Shown here piece after piece: positions 44,528-56,178 of a stretch of DNA of 64,000 bases. The stretch's first letter is position 1; each line of letters opens with the position of its first letter. The notes beneath the pieces were generated by a model. It saw only the letters and a list, made by a program, of their open reading frames with translations, ran no database searches and had not been told where the DNA came from. The DNA lies in assembly GCA_964035575.1 (NCBI GenBank), contig OZ037891.1:620001-684000 (forward strand). Direction: 5' to 3'. This stretch comes from Rhynchopus sp. YZ270_cl-10. Taxonomy: Eukaryota > Euglenozoa > Diplonemea > Diplonemida > Diplonemidae. The position numbers and the translations under genes were made by a program.

Positions 44528-45475
44528 TCAAAACAAGGTACAGGGAGGACGGTACTTTATCGCAACGAGAAAAAGCTTGCCGCTGACTTTTGTGTCTCAA
44601 ATAAATTATATGGAAGACATCGATTTTTTTGCGGCCTGCATTTTTTTCTTGAGGTGTCAATTTATCAGCTTCGCTGTGTTTTGTAACACCACTTTTTGCC
44701 AAACACGAACTTTGAGGCCAAAAAAAAAAGTATCGCCCCCCTCTCCTGTTCCTCTGAGTGAACAAATGGTTACAAATAAGATATTGTCTGGAATTTGTCC
44801 AAGACATAAAAAAATAGCCACTCAAAAATGAGGAAAACAAAAAAAGAGAGTTAATGGGCGACACTTTCCCAGAGAATACGTATATTTTTACATTTTTTTG
44901 TTGAAAAATCGCTTATATCCAGTTTTGTTCCATTTCTCCTTTTTAGTGCCTGCGTCCCGCGATGACGCAGCAACAAAAATAAACATTTTTTTAAAGCCAT
45001 TTCTTCTCTGTTTTACTTTTTCGACGAAAAAAATAAAACTAAGTTTAGAAGTGCAAAACGTCGTAAACCTGAAGAGGTGTGTGTAATAATTCAACATTGT
45101 ACTTTTTTAAAACAAGAACATTTTTTTTTTTATTGCGTGCGTGAGTTCTTTTCCCTCACTTCAAAAAAAATCCCCCCAAGGACCGTGGATCGCATCTCAA
45201 TGCCCCCTCCATCCTAAGAATCTTTGTATTTTTTATTATTTCCGTTGCGTGAGTAACTTAAGGGAAAATGGAGTCCTTTCTTTGCACAGGCGGAACCTCC
45301 ACTGTTTCCAACAATTTTGTCAAAAAAAAAAGGGGGGGGGGGGGGGGGGGACAAAAAACCATAATTTTGGGTGGGGGAAACAAGATATCCATAGTGTCTT
45401 AAACGACACAAGCGGTACAATCCAACCACCCTTGAAAACTATTAAAATTCCGTCTTTTTTTTAAAGGTGGCATAA

Positions 45476-45512
45476 GCACTCAGCGGCTTAGGCCCCTCTT
45501 ATAAACTTCTTT
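45476..45512 (+). repeat. Stem-loop repeat, family A
   Basis: GGTGGCATAAGCACTCAGCG, then GCTTAGGCCCCTCTTATAAA and CTTC. Confidence 0.6.
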
Positions 45513-46177
45513 TTTTTAATCCAAAAAAGAAGGGAACATTTTTGTTGATCCCTATACCCGTACTTTCAATCCATTGAATGTATTTGTTATACTCTTATAA
45601 TCCATATTTGATTTTTCTTCCGTTTTATTACGTTTTACCTTTAGTACGTTATTGTTTGTTGTGCGTTTTTGGTTCTGTAATTTTTTGGTTTTTTTTTTGG
45701 GGCAGATCGTCTCCGATCTGTTTATTTTTGTGCTTTCATCCGGATGGCTGGCATCGTATGTGGGTCAGTCGGAGGTGCCTGCAGCAACAGTTTTTATTTT
45801 ATTTTTAATTTTTCCATACTACTGTCAGGGGCGTCTTAACGGACATTATGCCGCTATGTTAAACAAAATACTTCTATTTTTATCGTTTCTTTTTTATTTT
45901 ATTTTCTGCCCAAGCTGGCTGTTTTCCGCAATCCCAAATATTCTCCCAATATCCCCCAAACACCTGAACACCACGTATCTGTGGCGCAAACCATGATAAT
46001 GCATTAATGAAAGAGCGATTACTTCTAGAGGAGTGCTTTCGACTTTCGACAAAAACTTCGTCCTTTCCGTTTATATTTTCAAAAAAGAAGAGGAGAAAAA
46101 AAAAATTCGGTAAGTGCAGTTCCTTAGAGTGAAGCCGCATTGGCAGTTGCACTAAATTAACAAATTATCGAAGAAAA

Positions 46178-46255
46178 CAGTGGAGATTGCACCAACTGTG
46201 GCAACACAACCGAGGCAACTACACTACTCCAACAATTTATCGAGGAAAAAAAAAA
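46178..46255 (+). repeat. Dispersed repeat, family E
   Basis: AGTGGAGATTGCACCAACTG, TGGCAACACAACCGAGGCAA, CTACACTACTCCAACAATTT, then ATCGAGG and an A run. Confidence 0.85.
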
Positions 46256-47462
46256 AAAAGATCTAATATAGTACTGTAGGTCTCAAGGGGGGACTGTAAG
46301 AGAGAGCTGCCCGCTGCGGATTGCCATTTTTTTTTTTAAAGCAAAATCTTAGCTCAACTTGAGAAGGGTTCAGCTGAAGGAAACATGCTTTGGGGAAAAT
46401 GGTTTTTATAGGGTGGTGATTGAAGCAATGCTATGCTTAGATTCACCTTTCAGAGTTATGCGCAAGAGAGGTTCGTTCATCCTACATGGTTTACTTTTCT
46501 TTTTTTTAAATGGACACCTCCATCTTCCAAGATTTTTTTTTTTTATCTCAATCATTCTAGTTTCAAGGGTGTAAGCAGTATCTTACAACAATTTGACAAT
46601 CTTCAAAAAAAGGGGGCATTTTTTTTTTTTTTTTGCCCAATTCTCTCCCACACAAACCTTTGATAGAGGGAATGTGTGTTTTTGTCTGTTGAGCAGTTCT
46701 TTCTTCGCCCTGAGGTGAATCATGAGAGCGGGTGTGGATGCCTTATTAAATCTTTGAAAAGGGGTGGAAAAATTGTGCAAGGAAAAATGGGCATCGTAAC
46801 GCTGTTTTGGATGCGATTCTTTCATTTTGCTTGAAATAGATAAAAGAAATGAGATATGTCTTTTGGCGTGTGTGGAAGGTGCTTCACCAAGGCCGTATGC
46901 TGGCCAAAAATAATAATAAAAAAACTGAAGGATAATGTCCCGAAACTGCTTTCCCCTTTTAAATCCGTTCACCCATTACCAAATTTTCTCCCCTATTTTA
47001 CCGTGCTTCATTCGCGCTTCACTTATTACTCAAATATCCTCAAAAGTGTTATTTCCCCAAAAAAACCCCCCTCCCTCCCTCCCTCCCTCCCTCCCACAGA
47101 GTTGAAACTTCCCCCACCATATCCCATATTCCCGTCTGTTTTTTTTTTTTTTTCTCCTGATTTTTTTTTTATCTTGTTTTTTTTTTTCCTCATTTCCTTT
47201 GATCCGTATGGGAATTAAATTTCTCTTTTTGTTAAGGGGGGGGTGGAGCGGTGAGGGTGGGGTCCTGCATGGGCCCTATCCTTTTTTCTTTGAAAGTGTT
47301 TTTGGTCAAAAAAGAAAATACTGTATAAATCCTGGGACGGAATAAAACTGGACATAAATCCGATTTTCGGGGCGTCCCAGTTTTAATCGCGTTTTAATTT
47401 GTTCCGGAATAATACGGTTTTATTTTTTTTTTATTCCTTTTTCGACTTCGCCCCTTTTTTTA

Positions 47463-47500
47463 GGTAAGTACGAGAGGCTTAGATGCATCTTTAAAACCAT
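47463..47500 (+). repeat. Stem-loop repeat, family A, shortened
   Basis: GGTAAGTACGAGAGGCTTAG, then ATGCATCTTTAAAACC. The beginning resembles a GTAAGT splice donor. Confidence 0.55.
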
Positions 47501-47832
47501 TTTTTTTTTTTTTTTGTGATGAAAGTGACCGAGTTATGTGAGACTTAAGTTACCTATTATTGAGAATAAACACAAAAGCAAACACATCCAGACAAAATAA
47601 CATTCCCCCAACAAAACAGAAAGCATTTTTTTAAAAAAATCTGTAACCCGTGGGGTATCAGTACTTACCCCCCAAGCCTTTTTTTTTTTTGCTTCGGGTG
47701 TAATTTGATAGGGAAACAAAATTTGTTTTCTTTTTTCTTCTTTTCTTTCACCCAACGTCTGATTGTTTTGCTCCTGCTGCCGTCGGGGTAGTGGGAAAGG
47801 CTGGTGGTTCGTTATGTTTGTACTTTATTATA

Positions 47833-47882
47833 AGGTGACGTGAGCACAGGGAAGGCTGAGGATCATCTTACAAACTTTTTCT
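47833..47882 (+). repeat. Stem-loop repeat, family A
   Basis: GGTGACGTGAGCACAGGGAA, then GGCTGAGGATCATCTTACAA and ACTTTTTC. The stem is GTGAGC/GGCTGAG-like. Confidence 0.6.
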
Positions 47883-48065
47883 TTTCCCCCCCACCCCCAC
47901 CCTACCCCCCCTATAGAATATTTCAGTCCTGTTGATCAAAAAAAAGGGTGTGTGTTAGCTGAAAGTCAGGACTGCTGGAGGTTTCCCCTTTTTTTTCGAA
48001 AGGTGAACGTACTAGAAAAAGACTTAGGTTTTTTTTTTTTTCCATACGAAAGCCTTTCTTTGTTT

Positions 48066-48145
48066 CAGTGCCCCTGCGTCAGCCGATGAACGGTGAGGCG
48101 TTTTGTTTTTTTTTTTTTTTTTTTTTTTTTGCACTTTTGTCTCTT
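48066..48145 (+). repeat. Stem-loop repeat, family C, with T-run insertion
   Basis: CAGTGCCCCTGCGTCAGCCG, ATGAACGGTGAGGCGTTTTG, a run of more than 20 T, then GCACTTTTGTCTC. Confidence 0.7.
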
Positions 48146-48415
48146 TGTTTTGTGGGTGGAGGGGACACTGTTCCTCCACCCCCTCCCGTATCGTGCCCCA
48201 TGTTGTGTAGGATGAAGGAGGACGGCTTTGTGTGGTAGAACATAAACATTATCGTTTTCCTCACACAGTGTTCTGTTTCGTTTAAAAAAGAAGACATGGG
48301 GGCGAGAGGTGTAATGTCGTAATAACCTTTTCTTACAAAAAAAAAATGTGTTTTTTTGTTTCGTTTTTTAACGTATCAGACACTTTGGTTGTTCCCGCTC
48401 TTTTAAGGTGACGGA

Positions 48416-48447
48416 AAAAGCACCCTGAGGCTTAGGTTCATCTTTTC
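48416..48447 (+). repeat. Stem-loop repeat, family A
   Basis: GGTGACGGAAAAAGCACCCT, then GAGGCTTAGGTTCATCTTTT. Confidence 0.55.
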
Positions 48448-49192
48448 ATTTTTTTTCTCTTTTGTATCTCCCCCAAAGGCCCAATGCAGTGAAGCTGTAC
48501 TGGTTCCTCGTTCAAGGGGGGGGGAATTCCCTCGGCCATTTTTTGTAATTTTTCTCTAGGTCCTCAGTAACGTTATTGTCGGTGCAAAAGAAATGAAAAA
48601 GAAAAAGACAAAGAAGAAGAAAAATCAATACCCACCGCACAAAACAAAATAACACAACGAGGCTCCCAATCAAAAAAAAAAGCCCACGTAGGTTTACCCA
48701 CGTCAGGAGTCTCTCTCTCAGTGGGAGGATATTGTCTTCTCCATTTTTTGTCAGCACTTTGCACTTTTTTTTTTTGTTCAAATAAAATAGTGTTTTTTCC
48801 CCCTTGATAATATCACACACAACCCCATTCAAAACCCCATTCGTGAAGGATTACTCCCTTTTTTTTTTTTCCAGTTTCTTTTTCCATTTTTCAGCACAAC
48901 AAAATAATACAAACCAAAAGGGGGGATTGAATTAAACACCAAGCCCTACCCGCCTCAACCGTACAGTCCTCTGTCTATACAATATTTTGAACATAATGAT
49001 AAAAAAAAAAAAATTGCACACCCACACACATTCACACATTCACACATTCACACACATAGACACACGAAGGTACCCTGCAAAAGGTTCTTTCAAAATAATA
49101 GTCAAAAGTATGCTCTAACAGGCAAAATGCTGGGGTTTTTTTTTTATTAGGCGATCAAGCATGCGAAGTAAAAAAATAAAAAAAGCAAAACA

Positions 49193-49250
49193 ATAGTGAA
49201 GTGCATCCTTGGGTGACTACACTAATCAAGTTTTCACAAAAAAAAAAAAA
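49193..49250 (+). repeat. Dispersed repeat, family F
   Basis: TAGTGAAGTGCATCCTTGGG, then TGACTACACTAATCAAGTTT and TCAC plus an A run. It lacks the ACAACC block. Confidence 0.7.
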
Positions 49251-49671
49251 AAAAAACAACCCCCTCCCCTCCGAGTCGCTTACTATACACTGTTGCTCCC
49301 CTTATGTTATCCAATTATCCCTGTTTCATTGACGAGGGGGTAGCGGGAGTAGGACATCTCAACGTAGAAATGAACGTAAGCTGGCGGAGGGTGGGTGCAG
49401 AGGGGTGGCGTGGATCCACTCATTGTTGTTGCACGCGATTTTCAAGAAGGAAAAAAAAAAAAAAAACACACACAACAATCAGACTGATCATGTGAAGTGG
49501 CTTAGGCTCATCCCAAATGTTCTTCTTCCTTTTTTTATTCATTTTCAATCTTTACGAGAATATTTTTATGAATACAATTCTTTATAGAAAGATGGTGTGT
49601 CAAGCCAAGCATGTCCAAAAGGGTGTTTTTTTAGGGCAGATTATTAAGCCTTATTTATAGTCAGATGACTA

Positions 49672-49712
49672 AGTACTGTGAGGCTTAGGTTCATCTTACC
49701 CAACGTTTCCCT
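49672..49712 (+). repeat. Stem-loop repeat, family A
   Basis: CAGATGACTAAGTACTGTGA, then GGCTTAGGTTCATCTTACCC and AACG. Confidence 0.65.
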
Positions 49713-50499
49713 TTTTATTTTCCCAGCTAACACTAGGGACCTCTTAACCTCACTTTTTTTTTCTTAAATTAAACGTCGTTGTACTTTCTTGAAAGTATAG
49801 ACTAATGGCCAACAGAGTTGTTCAAAAAAATAAAAACTGTTATCTGAGTTTAAGCTAGTCTGATAAAGAAAGAAACGAAATCAGAAAAAGAATTTTTCGT
49901 TGATCGCACCGGATTTTTGTGGAGTGTGTAGGGACAAAATCAAAAACTTTTCTGTGAATAAGTTGTGTCGTGTTTACATCGCTCACACCAAAAAATTCGG
50001 GCACAACTCAGATATGTTTTCATTTCCTCCCCTACAACCTTTGCAAGGCAGTTGTCACAAAAAAAAAAGAGTGGAGGCAATGTGGCAACAAGAAACTGCT
50101 TCCAATTTTTTGAGAGGGGAAAAAGGGAGGGAAAAAAGAGAGACGACATACCAAACTATACACCAGGTACTCTGGATAATTAAATCTGTACTTTTTTTTT
50201 TGATTTTGTTTTTTGATTATTTTTTTCCCTCTCTTTTATTATAAAATATCTATTGAATTTGGTTCACCCTATATAAAAAAAAATTTTCGTTAACGCTACT
50301 ATGCTTTGCATTCTTCTTTTGCAACCTCTTCCCGGAAAAAAAACAGACCCATCATTTCACGTTTCTGAAGTTTGGTGGTATTTGGAGGTATTTAAACACT
50401 ACCAAAGACCTATCAAATTTCAGGGCAAAAATCAGGTGGTTTTATTTTTCATTTTTATTTCGAACGATGCTGTGGTTCATCTTCCAAAAATTTTATTTA

Positions 50500-50546
50500 A
50501 GGTGACTAAGCACGAGAGGCTTAGGATCGTCTTATAAACTTTTCTT
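50500..50546 (+). repeat. Stem-loop repeat, family A
   Basis: GGTGACTAAGCACGAGAGGC, then TTAGGATCGTCTTATAAACT and TTTC: consensus hairpin with two tail changes. Confidence 0.85.
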
Positions 50547-50786
50547 TATTTTTATCTCCCCCCCTCCCCTAAAACAAAATAGCGGCGGACTAAGAAAGTT
50601 TTCCCCGAAACCATAAGTATTCACATATTTTATTTCTGGTACTCTTCGTTGGGTTTTCTTTGGTGATCTGCAAAAAAAAGAAAAATAAAAGATTTTTTTT
50701 AGTATCCTGTACTTTTTGAGGCATTTTTTTGAGGACTGTGTGTTCACACGAAGCATATTCAAAGTTTCCTGTTCCTGAGCTTCTTG

Positions 50787-50830
50787 AAGATGTGTATGCA
50801 CGAGAGAGACACATCCACCGAGTTTTCTTT
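50787..50830 (+). repeat. Stem-loop repeat, family B
   Basis: AGATGTGTATGCACGAGAGA, then GACACATCCACCGAGTTTTC. Confidence 0.65.
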
Positions 50831-51294
50831 GCTTTCTTCCACACAAATACTGTCTTTCCACCTTAGGGGAAAATAAAAACCAAAACAAAACAAACACTCC
50901 ACAACCCGCCCGACTACATTTGACAGTATGATAGCAAAGAAGCTAAAAAAAAAAACTCCCACACCCCGATTTTTGTATTTTGGACAGTTTTATTTCAATT
51001 ACCGCGCATAGCAAGCATTCAGCTTAGGTTTTACCCAACTATCCCCTTTAGTTTTTCATTTTTGGTGTTGGCCTGCTTGTGTACCTCTTTTTTATGAAAA
51101 AAGAAGGAGGAAAATAAAGGCGCAAAAGGGCAAACCCAATTTTCTCTCTCTCTCTTTCTCTTCCCGCAAAGAACGAAAAATGCATGCAAGTACATGCTAC
51201 AGACAACAAAGCTGAAAGTGGACATTATTTATTGCACAGCAATTTCCACTGATTCCGTACAAAAAAAAAAAATTTATCGCAAAAAAAGAAAGTT

Positions 51295-51365
51295 GAAAGT
51301 GGAGCTTGCACAACGGTGGCAACACAACCGAGGCAACTACACTACTCCAACAGTTTTTCAAAAAA
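51295..51365 (+). repeat. Dispersed repeat, family E
   Basis: AGTGGAGCTTGCACAACGGT, GGCAACACAACCGAGGCAAC, then TACACTACTCCAACAGTTTT. Confidence 0.85.
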
Positions 51366-51394
51366 AAAATTTTTTTTGAGTTGAGCCCTAAAAG

Positions 51395-51477
51395 TGTCGA
51401 CATCGCTCATACGAAAAAGCCTTCGGGCAGCATTTGGGTACAATACCAGCCTTGGGCGATTGTCGATGCAAAGAAAA
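51395..51477 (+). repeat. Dispersed repeat, family H
   Basis: GTCGACATCGCTCATACGAA, GCCTTCGGGCAGCATTTGGG, then GGGCGATTGTCGATGCAAAG. Confidence 0.6.
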
Positions 51478-51904
51478 ATACACAAAGAAAAAGTAAAACC
51501 AAAACAAAAAACAAAGCAAACCACTGAACTGTCCATCCCTTCATTTTATTGCAGCATCTACAGGGGGAGGGAGTCGAGGGGAGTACCAACGTTGTGATAA
51601 AACAAACCTGGAAACAAAAAAAGAGGGAAGTGGACTGGGTATTTCGTGGCATATTTTTAGTAGTGGAAGCCAGAGGGCAACAGTTTTTATTTATTTTTTG
51701 ATTTATTTTATGGTTCTTTGATTTCCAGAAAATAATGCTAAAAAAAAAAAAACTGGCCTCTCTTGGGCCCACTGCTTATTCTTCCACCTGCCCCTCCCTA
51801 CAACCCTTTGCACGGCTATTATTTGGCTTGCATCCGATGTACCAGGTCCTTTTTTCCCCCCTTCTTTTAGTAACGTTGAGGCTTAAGGGTCGTCTTAAAA
51901 CGCA

Positions 51905-52090
51905 TAGTGGGTCTCATCCTTGGGTGTGTCCACACGGTTGTCAGGTACAGGTGGTTGGGCAGGGCGAGCAAAAAGAGGGTGGTATAATACCATTTGTGTG
52001 CAGTTTCTCACCCAATTTTTAAAAAATTGCTCACCCACCTGGGCCTGACCGTGCATACTAATACAACGAAGCTTTCAAAAAAAAAATTTT
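51905..52090 (+). repeat. Dispersed repeat, family F, with about 120 bp inserted
   Basis: The left half ATAGTGGGTCTCATCCTTGG (51905) and the right half GCATACTAATACAACGAAGC (52053) are separated by extra sequence with GACCGTGC/ACACGGTT-like arms. Confidence 0.5.
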
Positions 52091-52853
52091 TTTTTTTTAT
52101 TTTTTCATTTTCCTTATTGAACCCATTTCCCCTTTGGATACAAAGCAACCATACCCTCTTTTTTTCTGATAATGCAGGGTGTTCCCCACCCCCACCCCCC
52201 CACCTTTTACCACTCTCTGTATTCTGCCAAGGAACGATGTGCTGTTTTTAAAAGGGGTGTGTGTGTGTATGAAAGTGTTCATTTGATATTTATCTGCCTT
52301 TTTTCCCCCCCTCTATTGATAGAATTATCCCGAACAAAACACAGAAGCATTTTTTTTTTTTTGCCCCACTTTAGCCGGAAAAAAAAGTAACAAAAACTTC
52401 AAAATGTACCCCCGCTTTAGCTAAATACAAGAAACCCCTTCCCCCCCCCTCGATGGAAAGATTTTTGCGTCCAACAATTCAAAACACAAAATAAAGTCCG
52501 GAAGTATCGCCTCAACCGGTCACCTGCCGTAAAAGAGAGAGAGGTTACAGAAAAAGCATGAAAAAAAATCCAAAAATGCAAAAAAAAAAAAGAAAAAAAC
52601 GAAATGAAAACCAAAATAAATGGTTTTGTCACAACCACGCAACGAGAATCCAAAGGAATACTCACTAGACAGGATGACCTCCCTCCCCCATTACCAGCAT
52701 CAGATAAGCCGTTTGACATACCACAGTGTACCCATCATATAGGACACCTTCCTTCTGACACTACGAAGCAATGTTAGCGTCTGGGGACCTCCCCTCTGAG
52801 GTGTTTACACTTTCAACCATTTTTTACAAGGTGATTCAGCGCGATAAAAACAA

Positions 52854-52922
52854 CGACTGATGAACGAATAATCTAATCAGACTAAGCACAAAAGGCTTCG
52901 GATCATCTGATAAACTTTCTCT
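52854..52922 (+). repeat. Stem-loop repeat, family A, long form
   Basis: CGACTGATGAACGAATAATC, TAATCAGACTAAGCACAAAA, then GGCTTCGGATCATCTGATAA and ACTTTC. Confidence 0.7.
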
Positions 52923-52959
52923 TTTTTCATCAGATGTAAACCACAAAATGGATGTAGGA

Positions 52960-53055
52960 TTGCATTGGGTTTGTCCACCCACGGTACAGCCGTTCATTTG
53001 TACCAAGGTACACTGTTCACGAGAGGGCTTTGTATTTCACGTCAACTTTTTTTTT
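52960..53055 (+). repeat. Stem-loop repeat, family D, long form
   Basis: TGTCCACCCACGGTACAGCC, TTGTACCAAGGTACACTGTT, CACGAGAGGGCTTTGTATTT, then CACGTCAACTTTTT. Confidence 0.8.
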
Positions 53056-53322
53056 TTGCTGTTCACGAACACATCTAAAAAGAGAGACAACAAATGTAGT
53101 ATTTCCCCCCCTCTGTTCTGTCCCCCCCCTCTTCTGTGTTTGAAAGCAGTTCTATCTTTTTTTTTTGGGTAATTCCCTTGTGGATATACTCAACTGTATG
53201 TGTTCTTGTTACTGTTATTGTCTAGTGTAGTATTGTTAGTTTTTTTTTTTCTAACTACCGGCTACCCACTCCCTCCCCATCCCGTACCTTCCCTTGAACA
53301 AAAGAAGAAGAAAAAAAAATAT

Positions 53323-53392
53323 TTGTATTAGTGGAGCACACTCTAGGGTGGCTACACTAATACAACCAAGTTTTCAAAAAAAAAAAAAAAAA
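53323..53392 (+). repeat. Dispersed repeat, family F, longest stem
   Basis: TTGTATTAGTGGAGCACACT, CTAGGGTGGCTACACTAATA, then CAACCAAGTTTTC and an A run. Here the left arm TTGTATTAGTG pairs fully with CACTAATACAA. Confidence 0.85.
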
Positions 53393-53673
53393 CAAATCAG
53401 AAACGTCCCACAAACAGATAGAAGGATTTTCTCGTTTTTGTGATACTGTGCCGGTTGTTACCTGTTCATTCATGTAAAAATCTGCACCCTCCCCTTCCCC
53501 GTCCCCCCCTCAGAAGATCGATGAATTGGCTAAAAGGAGTGGGGGTTCGAAAGAAAATTTTTTGTTTTTGTTTTTCTGTTTTTTTTAAAATATAAAGAAA
53601 ATCTCCTGATGACAAAATTATTTCACCTCCACACAGACGAAGCCTTAGCTTAAGGTTTTGGAAGAAAAAAAAA

Positions 53674-53735
53674 TAGTATAGTGGAGCACACCTCTAGGGT
53701 GGCTACACTTAATACAACCAAGTTTTCAAAGAAAA
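53674..53735 (+). repeat. Dispersed repeat, family F
   Basis: TATAGTGGAGCACACCTCTA, GGGTGGCTACACTTAATACA, then ACCAAGTTTTC. Two single-base insertions relative to 38333. Confidence 0.8.
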
Positions 53736-54340
53736 AGTAGATTAGGATGTGGTCGAAAAATGGGAAATGCAGCCACTTAAAGTCTTTTTGAAGACTTTGT
53801 GGGGAGAGCAAAAAAAAGGCTGTTCCTTCCGACTGCATGGACTGACTACAAACGAAGGAAAAACAATAAAAGAATATTTCCTAATAGGGTTGTGTGTGTG
53901 TGGGGGAAACTGAGGGGGGAGAGGGATATACCGCAACAATCACACCATCCGAAAAAAAGCATGCCTGTGTAAAGTTTGTACGAAATAATAAAGTGGTACC
54001 ACACATAGTGGAAAAAGACTGTTTCTGTCTAGCTACACTAAAAAATAAGCAAACAAATACCAATAACAGAGTGTAAAGCAAAATAGATGCCTTCTCTTGA
54101 GAGTTTTTTTTGTGATGTAAAAAAAAGGCTGAATGAACAGCTGAACTAAAACCAAAAAAAAAAAAACAGATTTTGTCAAAAAGATTAGGATTCTCCCCCC
54201 AATTTTTTTGTATATTTCCGGCCTCAGAAAATTAAAAATAAAATCGGAATTGATAGTGACATAGCGGTGAACCCTCTCCTCCATCTGCGTTTTTTTCCCC
54301 CCTCTTTCCCCCCCCCCCCCTTTTTTTTTTTTTTTCAACC

Positions 54341-54397
54341 AGTGCACTGCGTCCGCCGATGTACGGTGAGGAGTTTTGCACTTTCAACTTCTCTTTC
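54341..54397 (+). repeat. Stem-loop repeat, family C
   Basis: AGTGCACTGCGTCCGCCGAT, GTACGGTGAGGAGTTTTGCA, then CTTTCAACTTCTCTTTC. Confidence 0.8.
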
Positions 54398-54440
54398 AAT
54401 CCTAATACATCCCCCACACCCATACACCCCTATTTTTCTA

Positions 54441-54480
54441 AAGATGCGTGTTGCTCTGAGAGTCACATTCATCCTTTTTT
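54441..54480 (+). repeat. Stem-loop repeat, family B
   Basis: AAGATGCGTGTTGCTCTGAG, then AGTCACATTCATCCTTTTTT. A further poor copy (CTGTGCACCAAGCAGCACAT) is at about 54556. Confidence 0.6.
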
Positions 54481-54895
54481 TTTTTTTTTCAATTTTTTCA
54501 TTCAGGGATGACCCAAGCAAACCTTAGGATCACCCCCCCCACCATTTTTGAGATATCTGTGCACCAAGCAGCACATTCATCTTCCAAAAAAAAATTCTCT
54601 ATTTTATTTTATTCCAACCCCAAACCAAAAACCCAACACTCTTTTCCCCACCTGATACCTTACCCCCCCACCGGTCTTTTTTTTTTTTACTTTCTCATTG
54701 GTTTTCCTCCCCCTTTTTCCTCATCAATTCACGTAACCCCTCCTGTTCCCCGTTCGATGTTTTTTTTTTTTCCTCTTTTTTTTTTCCTTTTTTAAAAAAT
54801 GTCGATTCTTTTTTCCCCTTCTCATTTTCTCATTATCCTCTCATTTAAAAAACACCATTTCACTTAAATCACAAGAACAAAACCAAGCTAACACA

Positions 54896-55108
54896 ATGGC
54901 AGCCCTCACCGACGAGCAGATCAAGGAGGCCTTCAACCTCTTCGACGCAGATGGCTCTGGTGCCATTGACGCCGAGGAGATGGCCCTCGCGATGAAGGGT
55001 CTTGGCTTCGGAGACCAGCCGCGTGAGGAGATCGAGAAGATGATCCGCTCCATCGACACCGACGCCAACGGTCTCATTGAGTACCCCGAGTTCGAGCGCC
55101 TGATCAAG
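54896..55108 (+). CDS. Centrin first exon, upstream duplicate
   Basis: 71 codons encoding EF-hands 1 and 2 (loops [12 protein letters not shown] and [12 protein letters not shown], all calcium ligands present), followed by a GTATCT donor. It differs from the exon at 56179 by one synonymous base and two codons at the very end (RLIK against RMMK). A downstream acceptor (about 55391) would join it to AKMAKQMERQRAIARAKQRY and a stop near 55474, giving a two-EF-hand protein. Alternatively it splices to the true second exon at 56789. Either an alternative first exon or a recent partial gene copy. Confidence 0.7.
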
Positions 55109-56135
55109 GTATCTATTTTCCTCCTCTTTTTCTCCCACTTTAAAAAAAAAACACCTTCCAAGCATGCTGCACGACAGCCATCATTTATCACCCTCCTGAG
55201 TCGCTGAGAGGGATGATAAACTCGAGGTCACTCCTGATCCACTATAGGTTCAATCTTGCAAATTCTTCCTTTACGTCCAGCTGAGACAACAGCACGCGAA
55301 TAGTAATCTAACTCGACAGGCATTGTCGGAGCGATACAACAAAAACATACTGTCACCTACCTACCACCTACCCACCCACCCACCCCACACAGGCCAAGAT
55401 GGCAAAGCAGATGGAAAGGCAGAGGGCAATTGCCAGAGCAAAACAGAGATATGCCTTCTATACCCCCTCGGTTTGATTGAAGCCACCTCGGATTGGTTTC
55501 CTCTTTCCTCTCGTAGGATGGGTGCTCTGCCAGTGCTGCGAACTGGTTTCCGTAACTTTTTTTTGACGTACGGGGCCCTCTTTCTACCTTTTCACCATAA
55601 AGAGTTTTTCATTTTTGTTTGTTTGTTTGTTGCCCTTATCTGTTTACTCGTTTGATATCTTGATATTAGCTGCTCATTATTCTTTGTTCAAAATCTTTCA
55701 ATTGCGGCCAGGTATCAAAAATTTGCATCTGGGTCCCTTTACCGATTGGAGAGCCCCAAAAACCAAAACTCAAAAGTGGGTCCAAAAACGGCTTGGGGTC
55801 TTTCTCACCATTAAAAAATAGCATTTCTGATGGCGTGGCTGACGACCCCCAAATAGCACTTTATCGCACTTTAGGGAGGGTTTATTTTTTTGGGTTTGGT
55901 GGCTGGGTGGCTGGGTGGCGGGACAAAATACATCTTTTTTTTGTTAAAATTGCTCTGTTCAAGTTGTCCTGCGTCTTTGATAGGTGTTTCGGGGACTGGC
56001 TGGGGTCAGGACACCCTCATTTCCCCTCCCTTAGGCAAAAGCCCAAACCGCAGTCAAAAAATACAAAAAAAATGAGACCCCCAAAATAGCACTTTAGCGC
56101 ACTTTCTTGCACTTTATCGCACCCCCTTTCAGCCA
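55109..56135. other. Sequence between the two centrin first exons
   Basis: 55109-55337 is duplicated after the second first exon. 55391-55474 carries a pseudo second exon beginning GCCAAGATGGCAAAGCAGAT, close to the start of the real one. 55688-55714 exactly repeats 31514-31540. AATAGCACTTTATCGCACTT-like motifs occur near 55850 and 56085. No other gene seen. Confidence 0.55.
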
Positions 56136-56178
56136 CACCATTTCAGTTTAATCACAAGAACAAAACCAAGCTAACACA

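Larger units (their letters stand above)
41178..54895. other. Gene desert, about 13.7 kb, rich in stem-loop repeats
   Basis: No gene recognised. Besides listed copies, poorer ones occur near 41968 (C), 43250 (B), 44945 (C), 46455 (B), 48000 (A), 49970-50010 (H, 5' part), 50740 (B), 51875 (A) and 54504 (A). 47330-47425 is a decayed relative of the element at 44192. A (CCCT)n tract lies at about 47072-47098. Confidence 0.5.

Noticed and set aside
49020-49062. CACACATT repeats as a telomere-like or CRISPR-like array
   Set aside because: Only four to five irregular units with no spacers; a simple microsatellite.
39904-51403. Recurrent minus-strand peptide with NCWSSVVA
   Set aside because: It recurs only because the family E repeat is translated backwards in each copy.
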